In this document: piece after piece, positions 1-8,510 of the stretch
Layout of the letters: each line of letters opens with the position of its first letter
Numbering within the stretch: the stretch's first letter is position 1
Assembly: GCA_945925985.1 (NCBI GenBank)
Contig: CAMELV010000006.1
Location: 104,557 to 168,556 of the forward strand
Direction: 5' to 3'
Length of the DNA: 64,000 nt
Source: Comamonas sp. lk
GTDB lineage: Bacteria; Pseudomonadota; Gammaproteobacteria; Burkholderiales; Burkholderiaceae_C
Notes under the pieces: generated by a model
The model's database searches: none
The model's input: only the letters and a program-made list of their open reading frames with translations
What the model was told of the DNA's origin: nothing
Translations under genes and position numbers: made by a program

Positions 1-328
1 AAATCACCTCGTCCCACAGGCCGCCACGGTAGGCCGCAAACAGACCAAGCAGGCCGCCTCCAAGCGCGGCAAGGGCACCCGAGACCAGGGCCACTAAGAG
101 GCAGGAACGGCCTCCCATCAACACTCTTGAAAGGAAATCCCGTCCGATTTCGTCGGTGCCAAGAAGGTACGTGGCGTCGGGTGGCGCAAAAGGCATGTCC
201 TTCAACTGGTAAGGGTCGTGAGGGATTAACCATGGCGCAGCCAGCGCAACCACCAGGTGGAGCCCGACAAGCGCTATCCCGACGCCAGACATCGGATTGC
301 GGAGCAGGTGGCGATAAAACGTACTCAT
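1..328 (-). CDS. ABC transporter permease, DppC type (partial, cut by window edge)
   Basis: This is the N-terminal part (about 109 residues) of an inner-membrane permease of the dipeptide/oligopeptide/nickel class; the rest lies beyond the left edge. It shows a first membrane segment (about residues 14-35), the periplasmic motif HDPYQL, and the family signature LLGTDEIGRDFLSRVLMGGR that precedes the second membrane segment in DppC/OppC proteins. The ATG at 328 overlaps the stop of the DppB-type gene by 4 bp (ATGA), so the two are translationally coupled. It is the last visible gene of the operon that begins with the solute-binding protein ending at 1331. Substrate unknown. Confidence 0.9.
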   Translation of the reverse strand, partial: MSTFYRHLLRNPMSGVGIALVGLHLVVALAAPWLIPHDPYQLKDMPFAPPDATYLLGTDEIGRDFLSRVLMGGRSCLLVALVSGALAALGGGLLGLFAAYRGGLWDEVI

Positions 329-1281
329 GATTGTCTCGTGCGCGGATCCAGCGCAAGGATGGCTATGTCTGCCAAGAAGTTCATAGCCACCACGATGGCG
401 GCCGAGGTAATGGCTATCGCCTGGATCACATGAACCTCGCGCTTGGAAATGGCGCGTACCAGTTCCTGGCCGACGCCTGGGTATGAAAACACCAGTTCTA
501 CGACGACGATGCCTGACACCAGGGCAGCCGCATAAAGCGCCATGGCGCTTAAAGTCGGGATCGCGGCTGCCGGCAATGCATGTCGCCAGACGATACGCCA
601 CTCGGGTATGCCAGTGAGTCGTAATCGTTCTACAAAGTCACTTGACAGCGCGTCGACCATGCCGACGCGCAGCAGCCGGGTCAGGTAAGCGATGGAGCCG
701 ATCAGCAAGGTCAACACCACCAGCGGCGACGCCTGGAGAAGTGTCATGGCCGTGCCGCGTGTATCGGCTGTGATGGTGGCCGGGAACCAGGCCCAAGACA
801 CCGCCAACCACATCACCAGAAAGGTGCCCGTCACAAATTCGGGAATCGAGTAGCCAATCAGGCTTAAGGTGGACACCCATTTGTCAGTGGAGCGCCGATG
901 CGCATAAGCGGCGCATACACCAAGCAACACCGCCATTGGCAATGCAAACAACAGTGTGGTTGCCGCGAGCAACAAGGAATTGCGCATCGGGTAAGCGATG
1001 ATTTGGCTGACTGCCACCTTAGAAATCAAGGTTCTGCCCAGATCGAAATGAGCCAGTCCCCACAAGAACTCCCCGAGCCGGACGGCCACCGGCCGGTCCA
1101 GCCCGAGTTCGGTCTTCATTGCTGCAAGCCTTTGCGGCGGCATCGCGGACATCTCGTCTGCCGACAAGGTCACGTCCAGCGCGTCGCCTGGCAATACCTC
1201 GGTGGCCAGAAATACGAAAGTCGCCAGCATGACCAAGGTCAGCAGCGACAACACTACCCGACGAAGAAGTGCTTTTAGCAT
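325..1281 (-). CDS. ABC transporter permease, DppB type
   Basis: A 318-residue inner-membrane permease, the usual DppB/OppB length. It has an N-terminal membrane segment (about residues 9-28), a long periplasmic stretch containing LGLDRPVAVRLGEFLWG, and further membrane segments. The cytoplasmic EAA-like loop that docks the ATPase is around residues 210-235 (FVERLRLTGIPEWRIVWRHA). It forms the channel with the DppC-type partner, with which it shares an ATGA overlap. It lies 49 bp after the solute-binding gene, and that gap contains two competing hairpins, one of which would cover this start codon. No ATPase gene for this importer is visible here. Family assignment is firm; substrate is not known. 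Confidence 0.92.
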   Translation of the reverse strand: MLKALLRRVVLSLLTLVMLATFVFLATEVLPGDALDVTLSADEMSAMPPQRLAAMKTELGLDRPVAVRLGEFLWGLAHFDLGRTLISKVAVSQIIAYPMRNSLLLAATTLLFALPMAVLLGVCAAYAHRRSTDKWVSTLSLIGYSIPEFVTGTFLVMWLAVSWAWFPATITADTRGTAMTLLQASPLVVLTLLIGSIAYLTRLLRVGMVDALSSDFVERLRLTGIPEWRIVWRHALPAAAIPTLSAMALYAAALVSGIVVVELVFSYPGVGQELVRAISKREVHVIQAIAITSAAIVVAMNFLADIAILALDPRTRQS

Positions 1282-1313
1282 GTTGGACTTGGCATGCTAA
1301 AAGCATGCCAAGT
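1271..1313 (-). promoter_or_regulatory. Intercistronic double hairpin over the DppB-type start codon
   Basis: Two perfect 12-bp inverted repeats share sequence. Stem A pairs 1302-1313 with 1287-1298 (3-nt loop). Stem B pairs 1293-1304 with 1271-1282 and contains the permease start codon at 1279-1281. Because 1293-1298 and 1302-1304 belong to both, only one stem can form in the transcript. Hairpins between a binding-protein gene and its permease gene often set a higher level of the binding protein; here the mutually exclusive form could also mask or free the start codon. The pairing is seen directly; the role is inferred. Confidence 0.5.
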
Positions 1314-1330
1314 TGTCCCGTCAATACCCC

Positions 1331-2896
1331 TCAAGCTTTCCACACTTTGTCGAATTGAATGGACCAGATTTGCGGGTGGAAGGTCAGATTGCGTATGTTT
1401 TTCTTGCGGATCATGAAGTTGTCGCCACCTGCTGGCAACACGGCTGGCACTTCCTCGTGCAGGATGGCTTGCATCTGGGTGTACAGGGCCTTGCGCTTGT
1501 CCGCCTCACGCGTCACCATCGCCTGTGCATACAAAGCCATGTAGCGATCATGTTCCGGGCCCGTCCAGTGGCCGCTTTCCACGAATTCGTGGCGCATGCG
1601 ATACAGAGATATGCCGGCGTTTCTGGAGCCCACTGCTGTCATCGCAAATTTGTGGTACTTGCCCTTGGCAATGTCGTTATCGCCCGTCCGGAACTGGATG
1701 TAGCCATCATTGGGCCGCTCTTCGATCGCCATCGTGAAGCCGGCTTCCTTGACGGATTGCTGCAGCACCTGAAAGTAGCGCGGCACTTCCGGCAGTTGCG
1801 GGCTGTAGTACAGCGTCGGCAGGGTAATGCCGTTGGGGTATCCTGCTTCAGACAGCAGGCGCTTGGCCTTGGCCAAGTCTCGCCCCCCAGGACGCGGTAC
1901 AAAGTTGGGGTCTGTAACAACCAGATGGCTGTCGTTACCGACCCAACCAAATTTGCCCCCGTAGGCGATCCGCACAATTGCCTCGCGGTCGATGGCCGCC
2001 GCGAAGGCCTGCCGGATGCGTTTGTCGAGGAATGGCGAACCTGGGTGCTTGGGCAACTGGACGACAAAACTGTAACCGCCCTTGGCTGACTCAATGTCGT
2101 AAGCCGAGTCGGACTGGAATTGCGCCAATGCCCGTGGGTCGATGCTCATGACGGCATCGAACTGACCCGCACGTAAACCGTTGAGCGCTGCTTCCTGTTG
2201 ACCTTCTCGGTTGTACAGCTCTACCCGGTCCAGATAAGGGAAGCCCTTGCGCCAATAGCCCTCATGACGCTCCATGATGAGAGAGCGATTGGGATCCGTG
2301 GAGACGATCTTGAACGGCCCGCTACCAATACCACTGAATCCGATAGTCTCCAGTGGACTAGCCGGCATGATCACGCTGTTGTACTCGGCCAGAATGTATG
2401 GAAATTCGGCGTTGCCGCTGTCCAGCGTGAAGCGGGTGACGTATTTGCCAATGGTTTCGAGCTTTATGATCTGACGCGCGAACGGGGCATTTCTCCGGTG
2501 GTACTCAAACGAGGACGCTACGTCCTTGGCGGTCATCTCGGTGCCGTTGTGAAACATCACCCCTTCGCGCAGCGTGACGTCCCACACATTGAGCTTGTTG
2601 TCTGTGGGCTCGACCTTGCTTGCCAACTCAAGTTCCCACCCAAGCTGCTCGTTGACCCAAGTCAGGCAGTTCCACTGCAGTCGTGTATTCGAGTCGACCA
2701 CAAAGTAAGGATGCCGCGCATTGCTGGCATCTGCAGCGCGGCGGTTGGCCGACAGTTGGGCGTAGATCAGGGTTCCACCGCGCTTGGGTGTTTCCTGGGC
2801 GAAGGCTTTTCCCAACAAGCTTGAATCAAGCGACGCAATCAGCATGCCGGCACCGGCACCACCGCGCAAAATATCTCTGCGAAGAATCTTTGACAT
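1331..2896 (-). CDS. ABC transporter solute-binding protein, family 5 (DppA-like)
   Basis: A 521-residue periplasmic binding protein of the peptide/nickel/opine class, the normal family size. The N-terminus carries a twin-arginine signal (RRDILRGG near residues 6-13, a hydrophobic stretch, then AFAQ about residue 33), so export is likely by Tat. The family region around residues 105-120 (LREGVMFHNGTEMTAKDV) is clear. The ATG follows a GGAG ribosome-binding site 6 bp upstream. It is the first gene of the importer operon and is transcribed away from the LysR gene, which probably controls it. The ligand cannot be read from sequence. Confidence 0.93.
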   Translation of the reverse strand: MSKILRRDILRGGAGAGMLIASLDSSLLGKAFAQETPKRGGTLIYAQLSANRRAADASNARHPYFVVDSNTRLQWNCLTWVNEQLGWELELASKVEPTDNKLNVWDVTLREGVMFHNGTEMTAKDVASSFEYHRRNAPFARQIIKLETIGKYVTRFTLDSGNAEFPYILAEYNSVIMPASPLETIGFSGIGSGPFKIVSTDPNRSLIMERHEGYWRKGFPYLDRVELYNREGQQEAALNGLRAGQFDAVMSIDPRALAQFQSDSAYDIESAKGGYSFVVQLPKHPGSPFLDKRIRQAFAAAIDREAIVRIAYGGKFGWVGNDSHLVVTDPNFVPRPGGRDLAKAKRLLSEAGYPNGITLPTLYYSPQLPEVPRYFQVLQQSVKEAGFTMAIEERPNDGYIQFRTGDNDIAKGKYHKFAMTAVGSRNAGISLYRMRHEFVESGHWTGPEHDRYMALYAQAMVTREADKRKALYTQMQAILHEEVPAVLPAGGDNFMIRKKNIRNLTFHPQIWSIQFDKVWKA

Positions 2897-2941
2897 GGGC
2901 TACTCCATAAAAAAATATAATTTGATAGATGAACGCATCAA
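2890..2941. promoter_or_regulatory. Divergent promoter region between the SBP gene and the LysR gene
   Basis: For the minus-strand transporter operon a promoter fits as -35 TTGATG (complement of 2936-2941), a 16-bp spacer and -10 TATATT (complement of 2914-2919). For the plus-strand regulator a perfect TATAAT sits at 2916-2921, with TTGACA at 2890-2895 but a long 20-bp spacer. The two promoters overlap, the usual arrangement for a LysR protein that represses itself while activating its neighbour. No convincing T-N11-A box was singled out. If the TATAAT is used, the ATG at 2929 would be almost leaderless. Confidence 0.4.
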
Positions 2942-3885
2942 CAAATGTAATTTCGACGCATGTCAAAAATGTGACCGCAACGCCACTTGACGTTGAAGTC
3001 GTGAGGCGCGACGGCGGCATCACGCTCGCCTCGTTGCGAGCGTTCGTTGCGGTTGTAGAAGAGAAGAGTTTTTCGCTCGCAGCGCAGCGCCTCGAGGTGA
3101 CCCAACCCGGCATCTCATTGCAATTGGCAGCGCTTGAACGCGCCTGTGGATTCCTGGTTTGTCACCGAAAGCCGCAGGTTGCCCTGACAGAACAAGGGCG
3201 CGCGTTATTCCTCAAGGCGCGCCTGATCATCAGCCAGATGAGCGAGTTCGAAGCAAGCGTGCGCGACCTGCAGGACACCGCCGGCGGACGCATCAGAGTT
3301 GGCATGTCCGCGCCCTATGTCGCGATGCCCCTGGTTGCACGCTACAGGGCGCAATTTCCCCATGTGCTGCTGCACACACAAATGGGCAATACGTCGTCAC
3401 TACTGGAAGACGTCCAGCAATTGCGTATCGACGTCGGCGTGATGTCGTTGCTGGAGCCGCTCTCGTCATTGGCGTGCACCTTGATTGCGGCACCGCGGTT
3501 GATGCTCTGTGTGCGAGCGGATGACCCGATGGCCAAATTACAACAGGTACGGGTGAATGACCTGGCAGGGCGTGACATCATTCTGCGTGAAAAAGGCTCA
3601 TTGACACGGCAGGTGCTGGAAGCGGCGTTTGCGGCGGAGGGACTGCCGCTGCGCAGTAACTTTGAGTTGGCCTCGCGTGAAGCGATCAAAGAGGCTGTAG
3701 CCGCAGGGCTGGGTGCCACCGCGCTCTTCGAAGGCGAGTTGGGAGGCGATCGTCGCCTGGTTATGGTCCCTTTCGTGGGACTGCCCCGCTCCTCGGGGGT
3801 TTATGCAGTAGCGCTGCGGGAGTCCCTCGACCTGCCCCATGTTGGCGCGTTCATGGCCTGTGCCGTCCAAGGCCTCGTGTCATGA
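2929..3885 (+). CDS. LysR-family transcriptional regulator
   Basis: A LysR-type regulator of up to 318 residues. The winged helix-turn-helix lies around residues 33-92 (LRAFVAVVEEKSFSLAAQRL, then TQPGISLQLAALE), followed by the effector-binding domain from about residue 115. The real start is uncertain: LysR proteins usually begin only a few residues before LRAFV, and the GTG at 3001 would give 294 residues, whereas the ATG at 2929 lacks a ribosome-binding site and lies inside the neighbour's promoter. It is divergent from the peptide-type importer and most likely regulates it. The inducer is unknown. Confidence 0.9.
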   Translation: MNASTNVISTHVKNVTATPLDVEVVRRDGGITLASLRAFVAVVEEKSFSLAAQRLEVTQPGISLQLAALERACGFLVCHRKPQVALTEQGRALFLKARLIISQMSEFEASVRDLQDTAGGRIRVGMSAPYVAMPLVARYRAQFPHVLLHTQMGNTSSLLEDVQQLRIDVGVMSLLEPLSSLACTLIAAPRLMLCVRADDPMAKLQQVRVNDLAGRDIILREKGSLTRQVLEAAFAAEGLPLRSNFELASREAIKEAVAAGLGATALFEGELGGDRRLVMVPFVGLPRSSGVYAVALRESLDLPHVGAFMACAVQGLVS

Positions 3886-3894
3886 ACGCGTCAC
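3877..3894 (+). promoter_or_regulatory. Candidate Pho box upstream of the PHP-domain gene
   Basis: The 18 bases have the PhoB layout of two 7-mers separated by 4 bp: GTGTCAT-GAAC-GCGTCAC, with the GTCA cores exactly 11 bp apart. It overlaps the stop codon of the LysR gene and lies 48 bp before the PHP gene start. A weak -10 (TAACCT, 3905-3910) sits 11 bp after it. The core match is good but could arise by chance. Confidence 0.35.
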
Positions 3895-3942
3895 ATGGCT
3901 TGCCTAACCTGAAAATTTATTATCGGTTTTCAAAGGATCAAA

Positions 3943-4845
3943 ATGACAGCTTGTTCCGCATTCAATCAGCCCGGGCGCTTTTTCAAGGGCAACCTCCATA
4001 CCCACTCGACGATGTCGGATGGGCGCTATGCCCCTGAGGAGGTCTGCCGGCGCTACCGCGAAGCAGGGTATGACTTCCTGACCTTGAGCGACCACTTTCT
4101 GCCGGTCTATGATTTTCCGGTGACCGACACCACGGCCTATCGCAGTGAGGGGTTCACCACCTTGCTCGGCGCCGAAGTGCATGTTCGGGCAACGTCCATG
4201 GGAGAGGCTTGGCACCTGCTCGCAGTGGGGTTGCCACGCGATTTTCTAGCAACTCAGCCCGGTGAGTCCGGGCCACAGTTGGCGCAGCGTTGCCGCGACG
4301 CTGGCGCATTTGTCGGCATCGTCCATCCGGCCTGGTATGGGCTGTCATTGGAAGACGCCCGCAGCATTGAAAGCGCACACGCGGTAGAGATTTATAACCA
4401 CACCAGCGCCGTGAAAACCGACCGTGGCGACAGCTCCGCGCTGTATGACCAATTGTTGGCAGAAGGTCTGCGGTTGAGCGCGTTTGCATCGGATGATGCA
4501 CACTTTCACTTCGACGATGCTTTCGGTGCCTGGGTAATGGTGAAGGCAGATAGCAACCAGCCAGAATTGCTTTTGGAGTCCCTCAAGCAGGGTCACTACT
4601 ACTCTACGCAGGGGCCGTTGATCCACGATATCAGCATTGATGCCGGGCAGTTACATGTGAAATGCAGTGCTGCACGCGCTGTGATGTTGTTGGGCCGTGC
4701 TTCCAAAGCGGTTAGCGAGCTAGGTGTCAGCATAGAGTCTGCGACATTGGCAACCGAGGGTGTTGCCAAGGGAGGCTACGGCCGCGTCGTTGTGATTTCT
4801 GACGACGGCCGCCGGGCCTGGAGCAACCCGATCTGGTTTGCCTGA
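3943..4845 (+). CDS. PHP-domain metallohydrolase, CehA/McbA-like
   Basis: A 300-residue protein with a full PHP (polymerase and histidinol phosphatase) metal site: HTHS near residue 17, SDH about residue 49, GAEVHV, the GIVHPAW histidine, EIYNH and the final ASDDAHF. PHP proteins of this size hydrolyse phosphoesters or, in the CehA branch, other esters. No signal peptide is seen, so it should be cytoplasmic. An AAAGGA ribosome-binding site precedes the ATG. It stands alone between the LysR gene and the convergent ugd, with a possible Pho box upstream. A PHP enzyme is known to open the cyclic phosphate of the C-P lyase pathway in another bacterium, but nothing here proves that role. Confidence 0.82.
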   Translation: MTACSAFNQPGRFFKGNLHTHSTMSDGRYAPEEVCRRYREAGYDFLTLSDHFLPVYDFPVTDTTAYRSEGFTTLLGAEVHVRATSMGEAWHLLAVGLPRDFLATQPGESGPQLAQRCRDAGAFVGIVHPAWYGLSLEDARSIESAHAVEIYNHTSAVKTDRGDSSALYDQLLAEGLRLSAFASDDAHFHFDDAFGAWVMVKADSNQPELLLESLKQGHYYSTQGPLIHDISIDAGQLHVKCSAARAVMLLGRASKAVSELGVSIESATLATEGVAKGGYGRVVVISDDGRRAWSNPIWFA

Positions 4846-4865
4846 CGCTGGGCGGCTTCAGACCG

Positions 4866-6227
4866 CTAATAAGGCGGTAGAGAAACCGCCTCAGCCCCTT
4901 TGGGTTTGGCCCGACCAATGCCGGTGTAGTCAAACCCCAGCTCGGCCATCTGTTCCGGGTCGTACAGGTTGCGCCCGTCGATGATGACCGGCTGGCGCAG
5001 GCGCTGGCGCAGTTCGGCGTAGTCGGGGCTGCGGAACTCACGCCACTCGGTGACCACAATCAGGGCGTCTGCGCCGTTAGTTGCCGCGAGCGGGTCTTTG
5101 CAGGCCACAAAGCCAGGCTGAGCTTGCCAACGAACGCTTGCACCGACCATTGCCGCGGGGTCAAAGGCTTGGACGCGGGCGCCGCGCTGCAGCAGCTCTT
5201 CAATCAGGTTCACACTCGGCGCTTCGCGCATGTCGTCAGTGCCCGGCTTGAAGGCCAGCCCCCACACCGCAAACTGCAGGCCACTCAGGTCTTCGCCAAA
5301 GCGTGCCACCACGCGCCGCCCCAACAGGCCGCGTTGCCGGTCGTTGATGGCTTGGGTGGCATGCAGCATGCTCAGCTCAGTGCCGGCCTCGGTGGCCATG
5401 TGCGCCAGGGCCCGCACGTCCTTAGGAAAACAGGAACCGCCCCAGCCACAGCCGGCATAGAGAAAATGGCTGCCGATGCGGGAGTCGCTGCCAATGCCAA
5501 GCCGCACTTGCTCGATATCAGCGCCTACCTTCTCCGACAACAGCGCCATCTCATTCATAAAGCTGATGCGTGTTGCCAGCATGGCATTAGCCACGTACTT
5601 GGTGAGCTCGGCGCTGCGCACGTCCATCATCATCAGGCGGTCGCGGTTGCGGAGAAACGGGGCATAGAGCGCACGCATCAACAATGCCGCCTGGTCGTCG
5701 TCGCAGCCCACGATCACCCGGTCCGGCCGCATGAAGTCGTCAATCGCCACGCCTTCCTTGAGGAACTCCGGGTTGGACACCACGGCGTAGGGCAGCACCG
5801 CAGCGCGTTGGCGCAGGGCGGCTTCCATGGTGCTGCGGACCCGGTCGGCCGTGCCCACCGGCACCGTGCTCTTATTGACCACCAGCTTGTAGTCGGTCAT
5901 GTGATCGCCGATGGTATGCGCCACTGCCAGCACATGTTGCAAGTCGGCAGAGCCATCCTCAGCAGCAGGCGTGCCCACGGCGATGAACACAATGGTCCCA
6001 TGGTTCACGGCCACGGCCACATCGTTGGTAAAGGTCAGTCGGCCGGCCGCAGCATTGCGCTGCAATAGCGGCTCCAGGCCTTGCTCATGGATGGGGGAGA
6101 TACCGCGCTGCAAATCAGCCACCCGCTTTGCATCGACGTCCACGCAGACCACGCTGTTGCCCATTTCTGCCAGGCAGGCCGCTGTCACCAGGCCGACGTA
6201 ACCGGCGCCAAACACACTGACTTTCAT
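4866..6227 (-). CDS. ugd: UDP-glucose 6-dehydrogenase
   Basis: This 453-residue cytoplasmic enzyme oxidises UDP-glucose twice with NAD+ to UDP-glucuronate, a precursor for surface polysaccharides and some glycolipids. The N-terminal Rossmann motif GAGYVG is at residues 7-12. The substrate lid PEFLKEG lies near 155, and the catalytic cysteine is in GGSCFPKD near residue 260. The ATG at 6227 is chosen over an upstream one at 6287 because MKVSVFGAGYVG matches family N-termini and a GGAGAAG site lies just upstream. That site falls in the arm of a small hairpin (6234-6254). It is convergent with the PHP gene. Confidence 0.95.
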   Translation of the reverse strand: MKVSVFGAGYVGLVTAACLAEMGNSVVCVDVDAKRVADLQRGISPIHEQGLEPLLQRNAAAGRLTFTNDVAVAVNHGTIVFIAVGTPAAEDGSADLQHVLAVAHTIGDHMTDYKLVVNKSTVPVGTADRVRSTMEAALRQRAAVLPYAVVSNPEFLKEGVAIDDFMRPDRVIVGCDDDQAALLMRALYAPFLRNRDRLMMMDVRSAELTKYVANAMLATRISFMNEMALLSEKVGADIEQVRLGIGSDSRIGSHFLYAGCGWGGSCFPKDVRALAHMATEAGTELSMLHATQAINDRQRGLLGRRVVARFGEDLSGLQFAVWGLAFKPGTDDMREAPSVNLIEELLQRGARVQAFDPAAMVGASVRWQAQPGFVACKDPLAATNGADALIVVTEWREFRSPDYAELRQRLRQPVIIDGRNLYDPEQMAELGFDYTGIGRAKPKGAEAVSLPPY

Positions 6228-6233
6228 GTACTT

Positions 6234-6254
6234 CTCCAGAGGGTTGTTCTGGAG
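6234..6254 (-). promoter_or_regulatory. Hairpin masking the ugd ribosome-binding site
   Basis: On the minus strand CTCCAGA (6248-6254) pairs perfectly with TCTGGAG (6234-6240) across a 7-nt loop. The second arm contains the GGAG part of the ugd ribosome-binding site, 7 bases before the ATG at 6227. Such a stem could lower translation or respond to temperature or a ligand. The pairing is visible; any regulatory effect is inferred. Confidence 0.35.
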
Positions 6255-6373
6255 CAAGATCGTCGCGAACCGACGTGACCATGGCATGACGTTAGCGCGT
6301 CAAATCTGTGACAAGCGCAACCTTTTCAACTCAAACACCTCAAAAGTAAAACCATGATTGTGCGGTAGATCAC

Positions 6374-7522
6374 TCACCACCACCTCCCTGCCAAAACCAG
6401 GCCTTGGGCCTCAAAGCGGAGATTGCCGACCAGCGACTCTCCGGCAGCATCTTTGTAGAGGGTGGACCGATTGACCACTTTGAAAATACTGGCGTCAACA
6501 CCAACGCCGGGCTTGAGGGTGCCCAGGGCGGGGCGGCGGATTGCCCGGGCTGCGTTGACCGTGGCGCAGGCGACCACGTCATTGAGCGACATGCCCAACA
6601 CATGAAATTTTGCCAAGGTATGAAGCAGATCAATCGCTGGGCCATTGGCAGACAGCAGGTGTACATCTGAAGAAATGACATCAGGTTGAATGCCCGCCTT
6701 GAGCATGGCGCGTGACGTTGCGAAGCTGCAGGACCCGCCCCCGTGACCAATGTCAAAAATGACGCCGCGGTTCAACGCATCCAGAACCTCTGCTCGGACG
6801 GCACCTTCGGGCGTGGTGGGCGCATTAGGTGGTGGTTTGAAGCAGTGCGTGAGGATGTCACCCTTGCGAAGGCGCGACAGCACTTCGACTCGGGTGGGTG
6901 GGATGTAGTCGATGTGCGCCATCACAGGTAAGCCCAAGGTCTCAGCGACCTCAATGGCGATATCCAGTGGCGCGAAGCCACGCGTGCCGCTGGAGCCACG
7001 GCCCACGCGAACCTTGATGCCAACCACCAGGTCGGCATGTTCGCGGGCCACGCTGATGCACGAATTCATGTCGAGCAGGCGCAGATCCTCGCACTCGCCC
7101 ATGCGCACGGTGCGAGAGAAGGCGAAGATGCCAGGAAACGAGATATTCAGCAAGGGCAGGATGCGCAAGGGCGCAGAGGGCTCAATCACATGCTTACGAA
7201 AACCCAATAAATTCCCCGCGCCAGAGGTGCCTGCATCGACCAGGGTGGCTGTTGAGCTCTGGCGAGCCAAAGCAACCGGATCAACGCCGATTGAGGTACC
7301 GCCCCAGTACACATGCGTGTGCAAGTCGATAAGCCCCGGTGTAACGATCATTCCCGTGACATCGCGTACATCGGCAGTAACCCCGGCGCGCAGATTTAGA
7401 CCGATTTCAGCAACGACCCCATTCAAAAATCGCACATCGCAAATCTGATCAAGTCCCTGTGAGGGATCGATTACCCGGCCTTGGCGCAACAGGACTTCGT
7501 GCGGTGCATTATGAAGAGACAC
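6374..7522 (-). CDS. Amidohydrolase/deacetylase-family metallohydrolase
   Basis: A 382-residue amidohydrolase-superfamily enzyme related to dihydroorotase-like deacetylases. Metal-site motifs are visible: DLHTHVYWGG near residue 67, VMAHIDYIPP, DILTHCF, and a late aspartate in ISSDVHLL. Such enzymes hydrolyse C-N bonds in amides or cyclic amides. The start is GTG at 7522, 16 bp after the stop of the AstE-like gene, and it is the last gene of the minus-strand operon starting at 14867. With a deacylase and a PLP deaminase in the same operon, an N-acyl or amide-containing substrate is likely, but the compound is unknown. Confidence 0.8.
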   Translation of the reverse strand: MSLHNAPHEVLLRQGRVIDPSQGLDQICDVRFLNGVVAEIGLNLRAGVTADVRDVTGMIVTPGLIDLHTHVYWGGTSIGVDPVALARQSSTATLVDAGTSGAGNLLGFRKHVIEPSAPLRILPLLNISFPGIFAFSRTVRMGECEDLRLLDMNSCISVAREHADLVVGIKVRVGRGSSGTRGFAPLDIAIEVAETLGLPVMAHIDYIPPTRVEVLSRLRKGDILTHCFKPPPNAPTTPEGAVRAEVLDALNRGVIFDIGHGGGSCSFATSRAMLKAGIQPDVISSDVHLLSANGPAIDLLHTLAKFHVLGMSLNDVVACATVNAARAIRRPALGTLKPGVGVDASIFKVVNRSTLYKDAAGESLVGNLRFEAQGLVLAGRWW

Positions 7523-7538
7523 GGACAGTTACTTTCTT

Positions 7539-8501
7539 TCAGGCAACCCTGCGGCCCCAAGCAAACGCCTGTTGACCTTTGGCGGGCGAGGGTCGGGGTG
7601 CGATCACAATAGCTTCATCAAAGGGCGCCAGAACCGGTTTTTGACCGTCCATGGCAGCGCATGCCCCCAATGGGTACGCGTCAAAGCCCGCATAGCTGCC
7701 CACAATTTCTAGGTGATCGCTTTCAGCGATGACGGGCTGCACAATCTCAAAACGTTCTATGGCTGAGTCGGCAGGGACAACCGCGGCGGCAAGCAAGTTG
7801 ACTGCAACGGCCGTTTCGATCATGCCGCAAACCTGCAGCATGCGAACCGCTGTCTGCCAGGCGTTGTCCACGCTAGAGCGTGCAAAGTGTTGACCGCACT
7901 CGACAATCAGGGCTACCGCGCCCGCGTCGTCCTGGCCAAAGGCGTTGTAATCAATGAGGTGATAACCCTCGTGCCGGATCCCCGGCAAAAACAGCTGGCG
8001 TCTTGGATGTCCCAGTGCGTCGGCGAGAGCCCGTGTCTTGGCAAGTTTGGGTAAAACGAAAAAGGGTTTGAGTGCGTGCCAGGTCGAGTGCAGGTCCAGC
8101 AGGCGGTCCACTGTGCGAACAATGGGGAGCATCTCATGGGCGCGGCGCGCCTCAATGGTCTGCGCATCCTCTTGTAGCAGGTCGTCGTGCCACAGTCGAT
8201 TGAAGTCTCTGTCTAAAAACCGTGCGTCGAGCCGTTTTGGGCCGAAGCACTGGTAGGCGGACACATTGGCAAAGGACAGGGTTAATGCCCCGCAAACCGG
8301 ACGAATATTGAGGTCCAACAACCGCTTGACGACACGCATGCCACACAATTCGTTGCCGTGCGTTAGCGCATTGATCATGACGTGCGGGCCAGCACGTGGG
8401 CTACGAAACGAGTGGACGTAGTCCACACCCGACGTGCCCCGCCGGTAGGGCGACAGGTCTTCCGGCTCGAGCTCTAGGGGATAGTCAGGTGCCTGACTCA
8501 T
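7539..8501 (-). CDS. Succinylglutamate desuccinylase/aspartoacylase-family zinc deacylase
   Basis: A 320-residue protein of the M14-related AstE/AspA family, cytoplasmic zinc enzymes that remove acyl groups from amino acids. Visible motifs are the zinc pair in ALTHGNEL (about residues 45-52), the substrate-side segment RFLDRDFNRLW, the third zinc histidine in LLDLHSTWH, and the catalytic glutamate in LIVECGQH. The ATG at 8501 lies 9 bp after the preceding small gene. Its place between an importer and an amidohydrolase suggests that it deacylates the imported compound or an intermediate. The exact substrate is not readable. Confidence 0.82.
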   Translation of the reverse strand: MSQAPDYPLELEPEDLSPYRRGTSGVDYVHSFRSPRAGPHVMINALTHGNELCGMRVVKRLLDLNIRPVCGALTLSFANVSAYQCFGPKRLDARFLDRDFNRLWHDDLLQEDAQTIEARRAHEMLPIVRTVDRLLDLHSTWHALKPFFVLPKLAKTRALADALGHPRRQLFLPGIRHEGYHLIDYNAFGQDDAGAVALIVECGQHFARSSVDNAWQTAVRMLQVCGMIETAVAVNLLAAAVVPADSAIERFEIVQPVIAESDHLEIVGSYAGFDAYPLGACAAMDGQKPVLAPFDEAIVIAPRPSPAKGQQAFAWGRRVA

Positions 8502-8510
8502 CAGGGCGAC

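Noticed and set aside
3943..4845. Calling the PHP protein the missing cyclic-phosphate hydrolase of the C-P lyase pathway
   Set aside because: It lies over 20 kb from the phn genes and resembles the general CehA/PHP type; the DUF1045 protein is a better-placed candidate.
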